The notes under the pieces are model-generated. The model had not been told where the DNA came from, searched no databases, and saw nothing but the letters and a program-made list of their open reading frames with translations. Source: Veillonella sp. (lineage in GTDB: Bacteria > Bacillota > Negativicutes > Veillonellales > Veillonellaceae). Taken from it: 24,678 nt of DNA. Of this stretch, positions 6,754-13,921 are shown one piece after another. How positions within the stretch are numbered: position 1 is the stretch's first letter; each line of letters starts with the position of its first letter. Location of the stretch: positions 1 to 24,678 of the forward strand of contig DXZL01000007.1 in assembly GCA_019419725.1 (NCBI GenBank), in the 5' to 3' direction. The position numbers were made by a program, and so were the translations under genes.

Positions 6754-7962
6754 TTAGGCTTTAAATATAACACCATTATACTCTAGTTGTTCCACTGTTT
6801 TTTTACCAATGCCCGGTAGCATCAATACTTCTTGTTTAGTAATTGTTTTAAAATCATCTACTGTGTATAGGCCGGCTTGTGAAAGTGTAATTTGTGCACC
6901 GAACCGTATATTGTCATATACCGGATTTCCACGCAAAGCCCCGCCTTTAGCAACCTCTACGGGGCTCATATGAGCGGACTCGCGTTTTCCCATATAACTA
7001 TCATTAGAGTACCGATTTATAACAGTTCGACCGGTAACACGTTCATACGCATCATATAAAGTCTGCCATAGTGGACTTTCAAAATCCACTAATTGAGTTG
7101 GTAAAAATGAGATAGCAGTATATAAGCTTATTAATTCTCGTGGGTCAGAATCTATGTTGCTCACTTGGTCTACCATATACATAATAGCCTCTAAATGATC
7201 TTCTACAAAATCGTTCCAGCGCGTTGCATCTTGTAATAACCAATCAATATCTTCATATTCATCAACAAGATCTGCTAATACATCATGGGCTATCTTGCTT
7301 TCACCACACTGCAAAGCCAATAGAATATACAGCATATGCATAGGCAACATGATATCCGGAGCCTGATTAAATGCATTTTGTATATCATCGCAACATGCAA
7401 GATATCGCTGATATACCTTGCGGCCGCGATCCCAGTTGGCAGCGCCACAACAAGCAACCATCATATACACAAGAAATCCCGAATGATCTTGCTTGTCTCC
7501 GTGAAAAACTGGCGTAAAGCAGGCAATCGCATCATTATACATATTATATTCTAAATATATCATCCCCATGTCGATGAGGCAACGCATATAAGGACGCGTC
7601 TCTATTATATTCCAATCTATTTTCTTTGGTTTTTTCAACGATTCTACTAGCTGTTTCAACTGATAAATTTGAAAGCTTGGATGTAACTCAAGGGCTATGA
7701 GTTCTCGTTTAGCATCTACTTCATCAGGACATAATACAAGGATTTCATTGTATAACTTCCTTGATTTCTCATTCGTATCAGCCTCTTCTGCAGCCTCATA
7801 TAAATCACGTAATTTCATTTCTATCGTATTATTAAAATCACCACGATTATATTGAGTCATAAATGCTTCTAACAAATCCTCAATAGATTTGAAATCAGAT
7901 TCATGTTCGGATACAAATTGTTTCTGTAAACGTAATAATAACTCACTATAAAAGTTAAACAT
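6754..7962 (-). CDS. TPR-like protein with alpha-CTD-like helix-hairpin-helix tail
   Basis: A soluble 402-residue protein. Helical repeat signatures (KSRKLYNEILVLCPDEVDAK; GMIYLEYNMYNDAIACFTP; AANWDRGRKVYQRYL) suggest a TPR-type solenoid over roughly residues 60-230. The last 50 residues (ITLSQAGLYTVDDF then LMLPGIGKKTVEQL) resemble the C-terminal domain of RNA polymerase alpha, a helix-hairpin-helix fold that binds DNA or protein; the PGIGKKT turn is the hairpin. I chose the ATG at 7962 because AAGGAG lies eight bases before it. The frame opens further to 8109 but lacks a ribosome site there. It is a monocistronic unit with a hairpin terminator at 6646-6685. No catalytic motif is visible, and the function is unknown; a scaffold or transcription-linked adaptor is a guess from the domain pair. 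Confidence 0.85.
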   Translation of the reverse strand: MFNFYSELLLRLQKQFVSEHESDFKSIEDLLEAFMTQYNRGDFNNTIEMKLRDLYEAAEEADTNEKSRKLYNEILVLCPDEVDAKRELIALELHPSFQIYQLKQLVESLKKPKKIDWNIIETRPYMRCLIDMGMIYLEYNMYNDAIACFTPVFHGDKQDHSGFLVYMMVACCGAANWDRGRKVYQRYLACCDDIQNAFNQAPDIMLPMHMLYILLALQCGESKIAHDVLADLVDEYEDIDWLLQDATRWNDFVEDHLEAIMYMVDQVSNIDSDPRELISLYTAISFLPTQLVDFESPLWQTLYDAYERVTGRTVINRYSNDSYMGKRESAHMSPVEVAKGGALRGNPVYDNIRFGAQITLSQAGLYTVDDFKTITKQEVLMLPGIGKKTVEQLEYNGVIFKA

Positions 7963-8100
7963 AGAGTATCTCCTTATACATGTGAACGTAAAAATACTAC
8001 TCATATGTAATATAGCACGAGGGAATATATTAATTCTATAGGTAATACCTCGACCTATTAATATCTCATCTGAAAATGGGTTGGCAACTAGACGATAAAA

Positions 8101-8136
8101 ATGAGACACCGATTATAGTCGATGCCTCATTTTTTT
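8101..8136 (-). terminator. Intrinsic terminator behind the autotransporter 3 remnant
   Basis: ATGAGACACCGA (8101-8112) and TCGATGCCTCAT (8119-8130) form a 12-bp stem with two G-U pairs on the minus-strand transcript. A-rich sequence flanks it at 8097-8100 and T-rich at 8131-8136. It is the first terminator met by transcripts leaving the ATPase/TOPRIM genes. Confidence 0.75.
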
Positions 8137-8180
8137 GGGGGTCTATCAATATTATGTTTATGTTGCAATACATTAGTACA

Positions 8181-8321
8181 CTAATTGACCAGCAAATAAC
8201 GGTATGTATCGCATGTTTGTATATACCCTGCATTAATCGCCCAGCTTTGCTTGTATGTGCCAGATAGACCCGTGCTGATATCCGCATATAGACTATTATT
8301 TGTATTTATACCAAAGCACCA
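8181..8321 (-). pseudogene. Degraded C-terminus of a third autotransporter
   Basis: Between two in-frame TAG codons (8322-8324 and 8181-8183) the minus strand codes GINTNNSLYADISTGLSG, then TYKQSWAINAGY. This aligns with the barrel ends of the two intact autotransporters (FNANNSIFADLSTGLSG, DYKAGWSVNAGF). The expected THKF end is replaced by an unrelated tail, and nothing of the passenger or the rest of the barrel remains. The similarity runs up to the stop codon of the TOPRIM gene, marking a recombination junction. The neighbouring stretch 7963-8100 holds only the leader of the TPR-like gene. Confidence 0.85.
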
Positions 8322-9014
8322 CTAATTAGAGTGTAAAAAACAAAGTCCTAAATTACTATAACGTTCTAATGAGTGCTTACCACCCTTAATGAATTTCCAA
8401 GAATCTTCATAAGAGTCACAACAAGAAAAATCAGAATTACAAAGAAATGATATAAAATCATCAATATTATCTATATATTTCTCTGAAAACTCTAATGCAT
8501 AATCTTCCTTTTCTTTATCACTAGCATTTTGAAGATTATATAATACATGATCTAAATTACAAGACATATAATATACCTTATAAGGAATACCATTGTAAAT
8601 ACCACTTGTATTAGTACTCAATGTATCTACATTTTCTCTCTTTTGGACATTTCTAAGACGAATATTCTCTACATTTGAGGTTTTTATAGATACAGGTGAA
8701 TAAAATGGATCTTTACATGATTCATCAAATCGGATGAGTTTATCATCTATATAAGCACCATCCATATCAACAATATGAACAATCCTATCTATGTCTGACT
8801 TCTTAAATTTATCTTTTGTAATCCATGATTTAACCTTGTTTCCCAAATGTGCTTTTATTTTTGATTGATCAATATTTTTATCAGTAGTAATATCACCATG
8901 TATTATCTTTGTTACAATACGATCACTATCAAAATATTTAACAAAATACCGTTCTAATGCAGAAGCGTCTGATGGACCTTCCACGATTACTAGCACTATT
9001 TTTTTTCGTGCCAC
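8322..9014 (-). CDS. TOPRIM-domain protein of a two-gene ATPase/TOPRIM defence-like module
   Basis: A 230-residue cytoplasmic protein whose N-terminus is a TOPRIM fold: VLVIVEGPSD with Glu12, then HIVDMDGAY with Asp83 and Asp85 as the metal-binding DxD. TOPRIM proteins paired with an SMC-like ATPase occur in AbiL (RloB-type AbiLii), PARIS (AriB) and, fused, in OLD/GajA nucleases, where they are the effector. The GTG start at 9014 overlaps the ATPase gene by 19 bases and has no good Shine-Dalgarno site. It is therefore probably made by translational coupling, or by frameshifting at the A8 run 8999-9006. The C-terminal half (DSWKFIKGGKHSLERYSNLGLCF) is a conserved-looking helical block I cannot name. 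The stop codon abuts the autotransporter remnant. The role in phage defence is inferred from the pairing, and I cannot say which named system it belongs to. Confidence 0.8.
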   Translation of the reverse strand: MARKKIVLVIVEGPSDASALERYFVKYFDSDRIVTKIIHGDITTDKNIDQSKIKAHLGNKVKSWITKDKFKKSDIDRIVHIVDMDGAYIDDKLIRFDESCKDPFYSPVSIKTSNVENIRLRNVQKRENVDTLSTNTSGIYNGIPYKVYYMSCNLDHVLYNLQNASDKEKEDYALEFSEKYIDNIDDFISFLCNSDFSCCDSYEDSWKFIKGGKHSLERYSNLGLCFLHSN

Positions 9015-10426
9015 TTATATACACCAGCTTTCTTGAAAGCATATGAAATTTCAGCATTTTGTGTCGGTTTATAGACTTCTTCTGCTTGCTCACCTAATGT
9101 AATATCCCGATAATAAAAATCTCTTAAATTATTAGATGACTTCACATTTTTAGGACGAATATAACGATTATTAGGATTTGTTGTGGTAAAAGCTATGCAT
9201 CCTTTATCCAATGTCTCTAAAGGACGCAAATTATGTGAAGTAAAAATCAATTGACCTTTACCTTTTTCAGCTATAATTCGAAGTAACTCCCCTAATAAAT
9301 ACTCAAAAATACCAGCATCCAATTCATCAACTGCAATAGTAACAGATGGACGATTATATACAGCAATTAATAAACTCAAAATAGATATAATTTTGCGTAT
9401 ACCTTCTGATTCATATTTTAAAGGTATACTTTTATCATTTTTATTAGAAACCAGCATTAAACGTTTACCGTTTTCACCATTTTCTAATAATTCAACGCCT
9501 AAATCATATGCTGAAATCCGTAAGCCTGGAATAATTTCAGATAAAACTAAATTCATCATGCTGATAATATTATGAATTTCATCAACAATAGGTATAGGTA
9601 AAGTAACTGGTTTATCTAAAGGTAATGTAATTGTACCGATTCGTCCCATATCATCTTGTTGTACATTTATTTCTAACGGTAATACATTAAGACTGTGTAA
9701 ACCACTATGAGAGGTTAATACGACAAATAAATCATGATTACCATATTTTACTAACATATGTATAATCATAAAAATATAATTATACTCACTAGTATTTTCA
9801 ATAAATTCTTGTCTAGAATTAAGACGTTTCAAAAATAGTGAAGAAAATAAAAAAGATCTGGATGTAGCTTGGCAAAGACGTTTATCTACAAGAAAATCAG
9901 TCATATCATCATAGTGTTTACCAAATAAAATTTCAAATTTACTTTTAGGTACAAACACTTCTGTAGTATCTGTATTAGCAATTATATTCTTCCTAATCGA
10001 TGTAGTACTGTTTTCCATTCTATACTGTAATACTTCTTTTTTTACAATAGGTATAGTTTTTATAGAATCTATATTGTCTGTATTACTATCACTAGTAACC
10101 TTATTTCTAGCTAATTCTACATCGTAATATACATGTATATTATCATCATCAATTTGTAAAGAAAATTCAAAAGAGAGTTCTGCCAAATCACTATTGATAT
10201 TAATATAATCAACTAAATGATCTGGTAATCTCTGCCCCATCAATAACTGTTTTAATATATCAATCGCATTAATTAAAACCGTTTTTCCTGAGCCATTTTG
10301 CCCGTATAAACCTAATAAATTTGATGAAGAACATTTCTTATCTACGTTCAATTTAATATGACCATATTCAACATTCTTTAGATTTTTAATTGTAATCTCT
10401 TCTAAACGAACAATAGGCGTATTCAT
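8996..10426 (-). CDS. AAA/SMC-like ATPase of a two-gene ATPase/TOPRIM defence-like module
   Basis: A 476-residue ATPase of the AAA15/AAA21 (OLD/RecF-like) group. It begins VRLEEITIKNLKNVEYG and has Walker A GQNGSGKT at residues 42-49. A signature-like segment follows (YESEGIRKIISILSLL), then Walker B with catalytic Glu in IAVDELDAG (367-372) and a switch segment FTSHNLRPLETL near 395. About 300 residues separate the two halves, as expected for an inserted coiled or dimerisation domain. The ATG at 10426 has GGAG eight bases upstream and is preferred to the in-frame start at 10450. It is the first gene of a two-gene operon and likely acts as the sensor or scaffold for the TOPRIM partner. Its last codons GAA AAA AAA TAG contain the slippery heptamer described in the findings. 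The specific system (AbiL, PARIS or another) is not resolved. Confidence 0.85.
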   Translation of the reverse strand: MNTPIVRLEEITIKNLKNVEYGHIKLNVDKKCSSSNLLGLYGQNGSGKTVLINAIDILKQLLMGQRLPDHLVDYININSDLAELSFEFSLQIDDDNIHVYYDVELARNKVTSDSNTDNIDSIKTIPIVKKEVLQYRMENSTTSIRKNIIANTDTTEVFVPKSKFEILFGKHYDDMTDFLVDKRLCQATSRSFLFSSLFLKRLNSRQEFIENTSEYNYIFMIIHMLVKYGNHDLFVVLTSHSGLHSLNVLPLEINVQQDDMGRIGTITLPLDKPVTLPIPIVDEIHNIISMMNLVLSEIIPGLRISAYDLGVELLENGENGKRLMLVSNKNDKSIPLKYESEGIRKIISILSLLIAVYNRPSVTIAVDELDAGIFEYLLGELLRIIAEKGKGQLIFTSHNLRPLETLDKGCIAFTTTNPNNRYIRPKNVKSSNNLRDFYYRDITLGEQAEEVYKPTQNAEISYAFKKAGVYKWHEKK

Positions 10427-10443
10427 AGTTGATTCTCCTTTTC

Positions 10444-10472
10444 TTGTCAATAGTGTATCACAAACTTGACAA
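10444..10472. promoter_or_regulatory. Dyad upstream of the ATPase gene (possible operator)
   Basis: TTGTCAA (10444-10450) and TTGACAA (10466-10472) are exact inverted repeats separated by 15 bases, centred about 30 bp before the ATPase start. Position and symmetry suit a repressor site, but no regulator gene is present in the module. Confidence 0.4.
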
Positions 10473-10483
10473 ACAAAAAAGAA

Positions 10484-10524
10484 GAACTGTAAAAACAGAA
10501 TAAAAAATTCCGTTTTTACAGTTC
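10484..10524 (-). terminator. Long hairpin between the IS and the ATPase gene, probable terminator
   Basis: GAACTGTAAAAAC (10484-10496) and GTTTTTACAGTTC (10512-10524) pair perfectly. The inner GAAT/ATTC extends the stem to about 18 positions with one G-U on the minus-strand transcript. A TTCTTCTTTTTT tract follows on the minus strand. It would stop transcription leaving the insertion sequence before it enters the defence genes. Confidence 0.65.
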
Positions 10525-10603
10525 ATGCATAGATATTTATTATAGAGCCACTAATAATAAGGATTATATAAGAAGCAGTTATTAATATTGAAAATTGTCG
10601 CAA

Positions 10604-11798
10604 ATTACAATAACAAGTTGAACATTGACAGTTGAATAGTCTATCAGGCGACACAGGAATAAATCCAATCCAGTTCATTCTCGAAGAGATCATCCGGAGT
10701 ACGGTAGCCCAGTAGTTTTCTTGGAAGGCTATTACACCATGTCTCGATTTGAGAAATCTGCTCATCAGAGTAGCTGTCGATCCGTTTTCCTTTTGGAATA
10801 AACCTGCGAATTAATCCGTTATGGCGCTCCACAGATCCTTTCTCGTAGGATGTGTAGGGATGAGCAAAATAGACCAGTGTTTTACTCAGAGTCTCTAAAT
10901 CAGACAGTGTCGAAAACTCGGAACCGTTGTCTGTGGTGATTGTCTTAAAGACATCATCCCAGTGTTCCTCAAATTGAGAATATATTGTTGACAGAGCATT
11001 CATGACGCTGTTCGGATCACGACCAGGGATGCGAATCATCCAGTACTCCCTGGTCTTTCGCTCAATCATGGTCAATAGGGCATCATCGTTATTATTTTTT
11101 GAGCCGATCACAAGATCTGCTTCCCAATGTCCAAACTCCTTACGGTCATTTACAGAGGCTGGGCGTTCCTCAATGCTCCGACCGAGAATTCGCTTGTTTT
11201 TATGAACCTGTGTTTTTTTTGGTGACCTGCGAAGTTTTTCTGGAAGATCGATATTCTTGATTCCAAGAAGTCCGAGATCAATGTAACGATAAAGTGTTTT
11301 TGTACAGACAATTTGTTTTCTGGTGAATAATTTATCTTCCAAGGCACGGCCTACACAAGCATCAAGTGACCATCCTTCTTCGAAGAACTTTTGCTCTACA
11401 AATGAGATGAAGTTAGATTTCTCAAAAAAGTCATAGTGCCGGCAGCATGACTGGCGATTTCGCTCATAAGCATCTTGGCCAGCAGTGGCTTTGTAACGGA
11501 GGATATTTCCTTTGTACAGTGACACAGTTCCGCGCTTGATCTCATTTCGAACGGTGTTCGGTGCGCAGCCAATTTCCTTGGCAATCCTGTTAGGACTCCA
11601 TCCATCTTTGAGTCGAGTCTGAATCAAAACACGGCACTCAAATGTAAGATGTTGTCCTTTTCTGTGCTCATTTGCGGTATAATGTAAGTGGTCCATAGGG
11701 ATTTTCTCCTTGTGAATGAAGTTTAGGCACTTACATTCTACCAAAGGGAGAGAGCCGTATGGACTTTTTGTGTTACTTGTTCAACTTGATTTTACAAT
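10604..11798 (-). mobile_element. IS30-family insertion sequence
   Basis: A single DDE transposase gene is bounded by imperfect inverted repeats sharing the core CAAGTTGAACA (10614-10624, and its complement at 11778-11788) and extending outward to ATT at both ends. That gives an element of about 1.2 kb, normal for IS30. The exact tips and the short target duplication cannot be fixed from the sequence alone. It separates the defence module from the polysaccharide locus. Confidence 0.8.
10644..11696 (-). CDS. IS30-family transposase
   Basis: A 350-residue transposase. An N-terminal helix-turn-helix (LTFECRVLIQTRL, then SPNRIAKEIGCAPNTVRNEI) is typical of IS30 and binds the element ends. The DDE catalytic core shows HWEADLVIG (Asp194), TTDNGSEF (Asp256) and GSVERHNG (Glu290). 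The GxRIDSYSDEQI region and RTPDDLFE near the C-terminus are also characteristic. I chose the ATG at 11696, with GGAG nine bases upstream, over the longer frame from 11744. The gene is intact with all catalytic residues, so the element may be active. It is about the usual length for the family. Confidence 0.93.
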   Translation of the reverse strand: MDHLHYTANEHRKGQHLTFECRVLIQTRLKDGWSPNRIAKEIGCAPNTVRNEIKRGTVSLYKGNILRYKATAGQDAYERNRQSCCRHYDFFEKSNFISFVEQKFFEEGWSLDACVGRALEDKLFTRKQIVCTKTLYRYIDLGLLGIKNIDLPEKLRRSPKKTQVHKNKRILGRSIEERPASVNDRKEFGHWEADLVIGSKNNNDDALLTMIERKTREYWMIRIPGRDPNSVMNALSTIYSQFEEHWDDVFKTITTDNGSEFSTLSDLETLSKTLVYFAHPYTSYEKGSVERHNGLIRRFIPKGKRIDSYSDEQISQIETWCNSLPRKLLGYRTPDDLFENELDWIYSCVA

Positions 11799-11926
11799 CA
11801 GCGCAATAAATAAAGTATAAAGTCTATTTAACTTTCATTGGTATATAGAACTATATAATACTACGAAGATAAGAAGTAGAGATTAATAATCTAATAAATA
11901 GTCTCAACTTAATCAATAATATAAAT
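11799..11926. other. Non-coding junction between IS30 and the polysaccharide operon
   Basis: About 130 bp of AT-rich sequence in which I see no gene, no convincing terminator and no remnant of the third autotransporter. The operon may read through into the IS, which is transcribed in the same direction. Confidence 0.5.
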
Positions 11927-12982
11927 TTATAACTTATGAATCTCATTTTTTACATAATTAATTAGATTTGTGTAGCCTCTTACCATATTAATCTTAGGTT
12001 TCCACCCTAACGACTGGATTTTTTCACTATTTAGAATAAACTTTACATCATTTGCATATCCATACTTATTATCATTATCCGGTATATCAAATACCACATC
12101 TATTTTATCCTTAGCAACTTCTTTTGCTACTAAGTTTGCAATATCTTTGATACTTCTTGTTTCAACACTATTACATATATTGTATGCTTCTCCACATTCT
12201 CCCTTAAATAGTAATAGTACCAAAGCAGAAAGTACATCAGTTATATAACAAAAGTTTGATACAGATTGTCCTGCGGTATGTAAAATAATATTTTCATTAT
12301 GTATAACACTTTTAGCAAACTGCATAGATACACGATTATCTAAAAGTGAAAGACCTGGACCAAAACATTGTGCAACGCGAGCAATACAAACGGGTACATT
12401 ATATTCATGAAAGTAAGCATTACAGTAACATTCACAAATACGTTTACCTTCAGAATACGAACTTCTAACATCTAAATGATCAATATAGCCTAAATCATCT
12501 TCAGTCATATTTTGATAATCTACTTGCTGAATACCATATTGCTCCATAGAAGATAAATATACGATTTTTTTAACTTTATTCTTTGTTGCATATTGCAAGA
12601 CATCTAATGTTGTACTAATACTACCATTTAATGTTTCAACTGGTTGTGTAACAAAAAACTTAGATACAGTAGGTGCTGCTGTATGAAATATATAATTAAC
12701 TGAATCATTATATGTAGCAAGACCATCAGTAATATAGACTAACTGTTCTGAATTCTTAAGATTAGAGAATAAAGCCTCTGCCTTTTCTATATCCCTCACA
12801 GAACAAATAATATTAATATCTGTTCCATACTTCATATTACTAACTAAAAGCAATCGGGTAAGCATAGATCCTATAAATCCAGTCGCCCCTGTTATCAAAA
12901 TAGTTTTCCTTGAAAGTTTAGATAAAAAAGTATGAATATCTTTAGCAGTGCGTTCCAATTCATAAGATAAAATATCATTCAT
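11927..12982 (-). CDS. NAD-dependent SDR epimerase/dehydratase (polysaccharide precursor enzyme)
   Basis: A 351-residue extended short-chain dehydrogenase/reductase. The Rossmann motif GATGFIG is at residues 32-38, a Ser-rich active-site segment YLSSMEQYG near 142, and the catalytic YxxxK (Tyr176, Lys180) in SSYSEGKRICE. An unusual 25-residue helical extension precedes the Rossmann fold. Its likely substrate is an NDP-sugar, or a CDP-linked alcohol, since it lies in the same operon as a cytidylyltransferase and a LicD-type transferase. The substrate cannot be read from the sequence. It is the last gene of the operon, five bases after the preceding epimerase, with AGGG before its ATG. It is very AT-rich, as are its immediate neighbours. 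Confidence 0.85.
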   Translation of the reverse strand: MNDILSYELERTAKDIHTFLSKLSRKTILITGATGFIGSMLTRLLLVSNMKYGTDINIICSVRDIEKAEALFSNLKNSEQLVYITDGLATYNDSVNYIFHTAAPTVSKFFVTQPVETLNGSISTTLDVLQYATKNKVKKIVYLSSMEQYGIQQVDYQNMTEDDLGYIDHLDVRSSYSEGKRICECYCNAYFHEYNVPVCIARVAQCFGPGLSLLDNRVSMQFAKSVIHNENIILHTAGQSVSNFCYITDVLSALVLLLFKGECGEAYNICNSVETRSIKDIANLVAKEVAKDKIDVVFDIPDNDNKYGYANDVKFILNSEKIQSLGWKPKINMVRGYTNLINYVKNEIHKL

Positions 12983-12987
12983 AAATA

Positions 12988-13908
12988 TTATCCCTCTACT
13001 GTTTTAAAATACTCATATGTTTTTATCAACCCATCGTGTAAGTTATACTTAGCTTTAAATAAAAGCTCTTTTTCTGATTTATCAGTTGCCAAAACAGAAT
13101 CTCTAATATCCCCTAATCTAGGCTTATCATAAACTATCTCAATATCTTTACCGCTAATATTTCTAAACTCATCAACTAACAAACTGACGGAACTTGAGAT
13201 GCCAGTACTTACATTATAAATACCCGTAACCTGGTGTTGCATACCTAAAATATTAGCTTCAACTACATCATCCACATATATAAAATCCCTTGTTTGTTTT
13301 CCATCACCATAAATAATAATAGGAGATCCTTTTACAGTTGCTTTAGCAAAAATACTAATAACACCACCCTCTCCACCATTACCTTGTCGTGGGCCAAACA
13401 CATTAGAATATCGATAACATATATATGGTAATCCAAAAGCTTCATAATAAATACGAAGATAATGTTCTGTAGTTAGCTTTGTTAATCCATAAAACGAAGA
13501 CGGATTTCCAATCATTTCCTCATTTAATGGTAATGTATCCAAATTACCATAAACTGCAGCAGAAGATGGCATCAAAAACTTTTTAACATCTAGTTTTACT
13601 GCTGCATTAAGCAAATTAATTAACCCCATCAAATTAATATCACAATCTAACATAGGATCACTCATAGATGTGGAGACTTCAGTTTGTGCAGCCTCATGAA
13701 ATATATAGTCTGGACGAAATTCTTCTAAGACAGAGCATACACTTGGGTCTCTAATATCCAATTCTACAAATTGTGCTTTCGAGTGAACAAAATCTTTGTT
13801 TCCTGTATATAAGTTATCAATGACCTGTACAGTATGACCATCCTCTATTAAACGATCAACTAAATGAGAGCCAATAAATCCAGCCCCACCAGTTACTGTT
13901 ATTCTCAT
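12988..13908 (-). CDS. GalE-like NAD-dependent NDP-sugar epimerase
   Basis: A 306-residue extended SDR. The motif GGAGFIGS is at residues 7-14, the acidic residue after beta-2 is Asp31 (VIDNLYTG), the catalytic region is SSAAVYG (115-121), and YGLTK carries Tyr140 and Lys144. RYSNVFGPRQ and YGDGKQTRDFIYVDD are the sugar-nucleotide binding segments seen in UDP-glucose and UDP-GlcNAc 4-epimerases. A role in making UDP-Gal or UDP-GalNAc would fit the downstream use of UDP-galactose by the galactopyranose mutase in this operon, though UDP-glucuronate epimerases look similar. AAGGGG precedes the ATG at 13908. The length is slightly below typical GalE (about 330) and closer to WbpP- or WcaG-type relatives. 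Confidence 0.85.
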   Translation of the reverse strand: MRITVTGGAGFIGSHLVDRLIEDGHTVQVIDNLYTGNKDFVHSKAQFVELDIRDPSVCSVLEEFRPDYIFHEAAQTEVSTSMSDPMLDCDINLMGLINLLNAAVKLDVKKFLMPSSAAVYGNLDTLPLNEEMIGNPSSFYGLTKLTTEHYLRIYYEAFGLPYICYRYSNVFGPRQGNGGEGGVISIFAKATVKGSPIIIYGDGKQTRDFIYVDDVVEANILGMQHQVTGIYNVSTGISSSVSLLVDEFRNISGKDIEIVYDKPRLGDIRDSVLATDKSEKELLFKAKYNLHDGLIKTYEYFKTVEG

Positions 13909-13921
13909 TATTATCCCCTTC

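Noticed and set aside
8066..8287. Minus- and plus-strand frames of 60-75 codons at 8066-8287
   Set aside because: They are out of frame with the recognisable autotransporter remnant and cross its terminator. No start signal is seen.
8181..8324. Stop-codon read-through adding an outer-membrane tail to the TOPRIM protein
   Set aside because: The remnant is in frame after the TAG, but its terminal Phe strand is lost and a cytoplasmic TOPRIM protein would not use it. Chance alignment at a recombination joint is the simpler view.
11002..11605. Extra frames inside the IS30 transposase (possible transposase frameshift product)
   Set aside because: The transposase is one intact 350-residue frame with all DDE residues. 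The other frames lack any IS30 motif.
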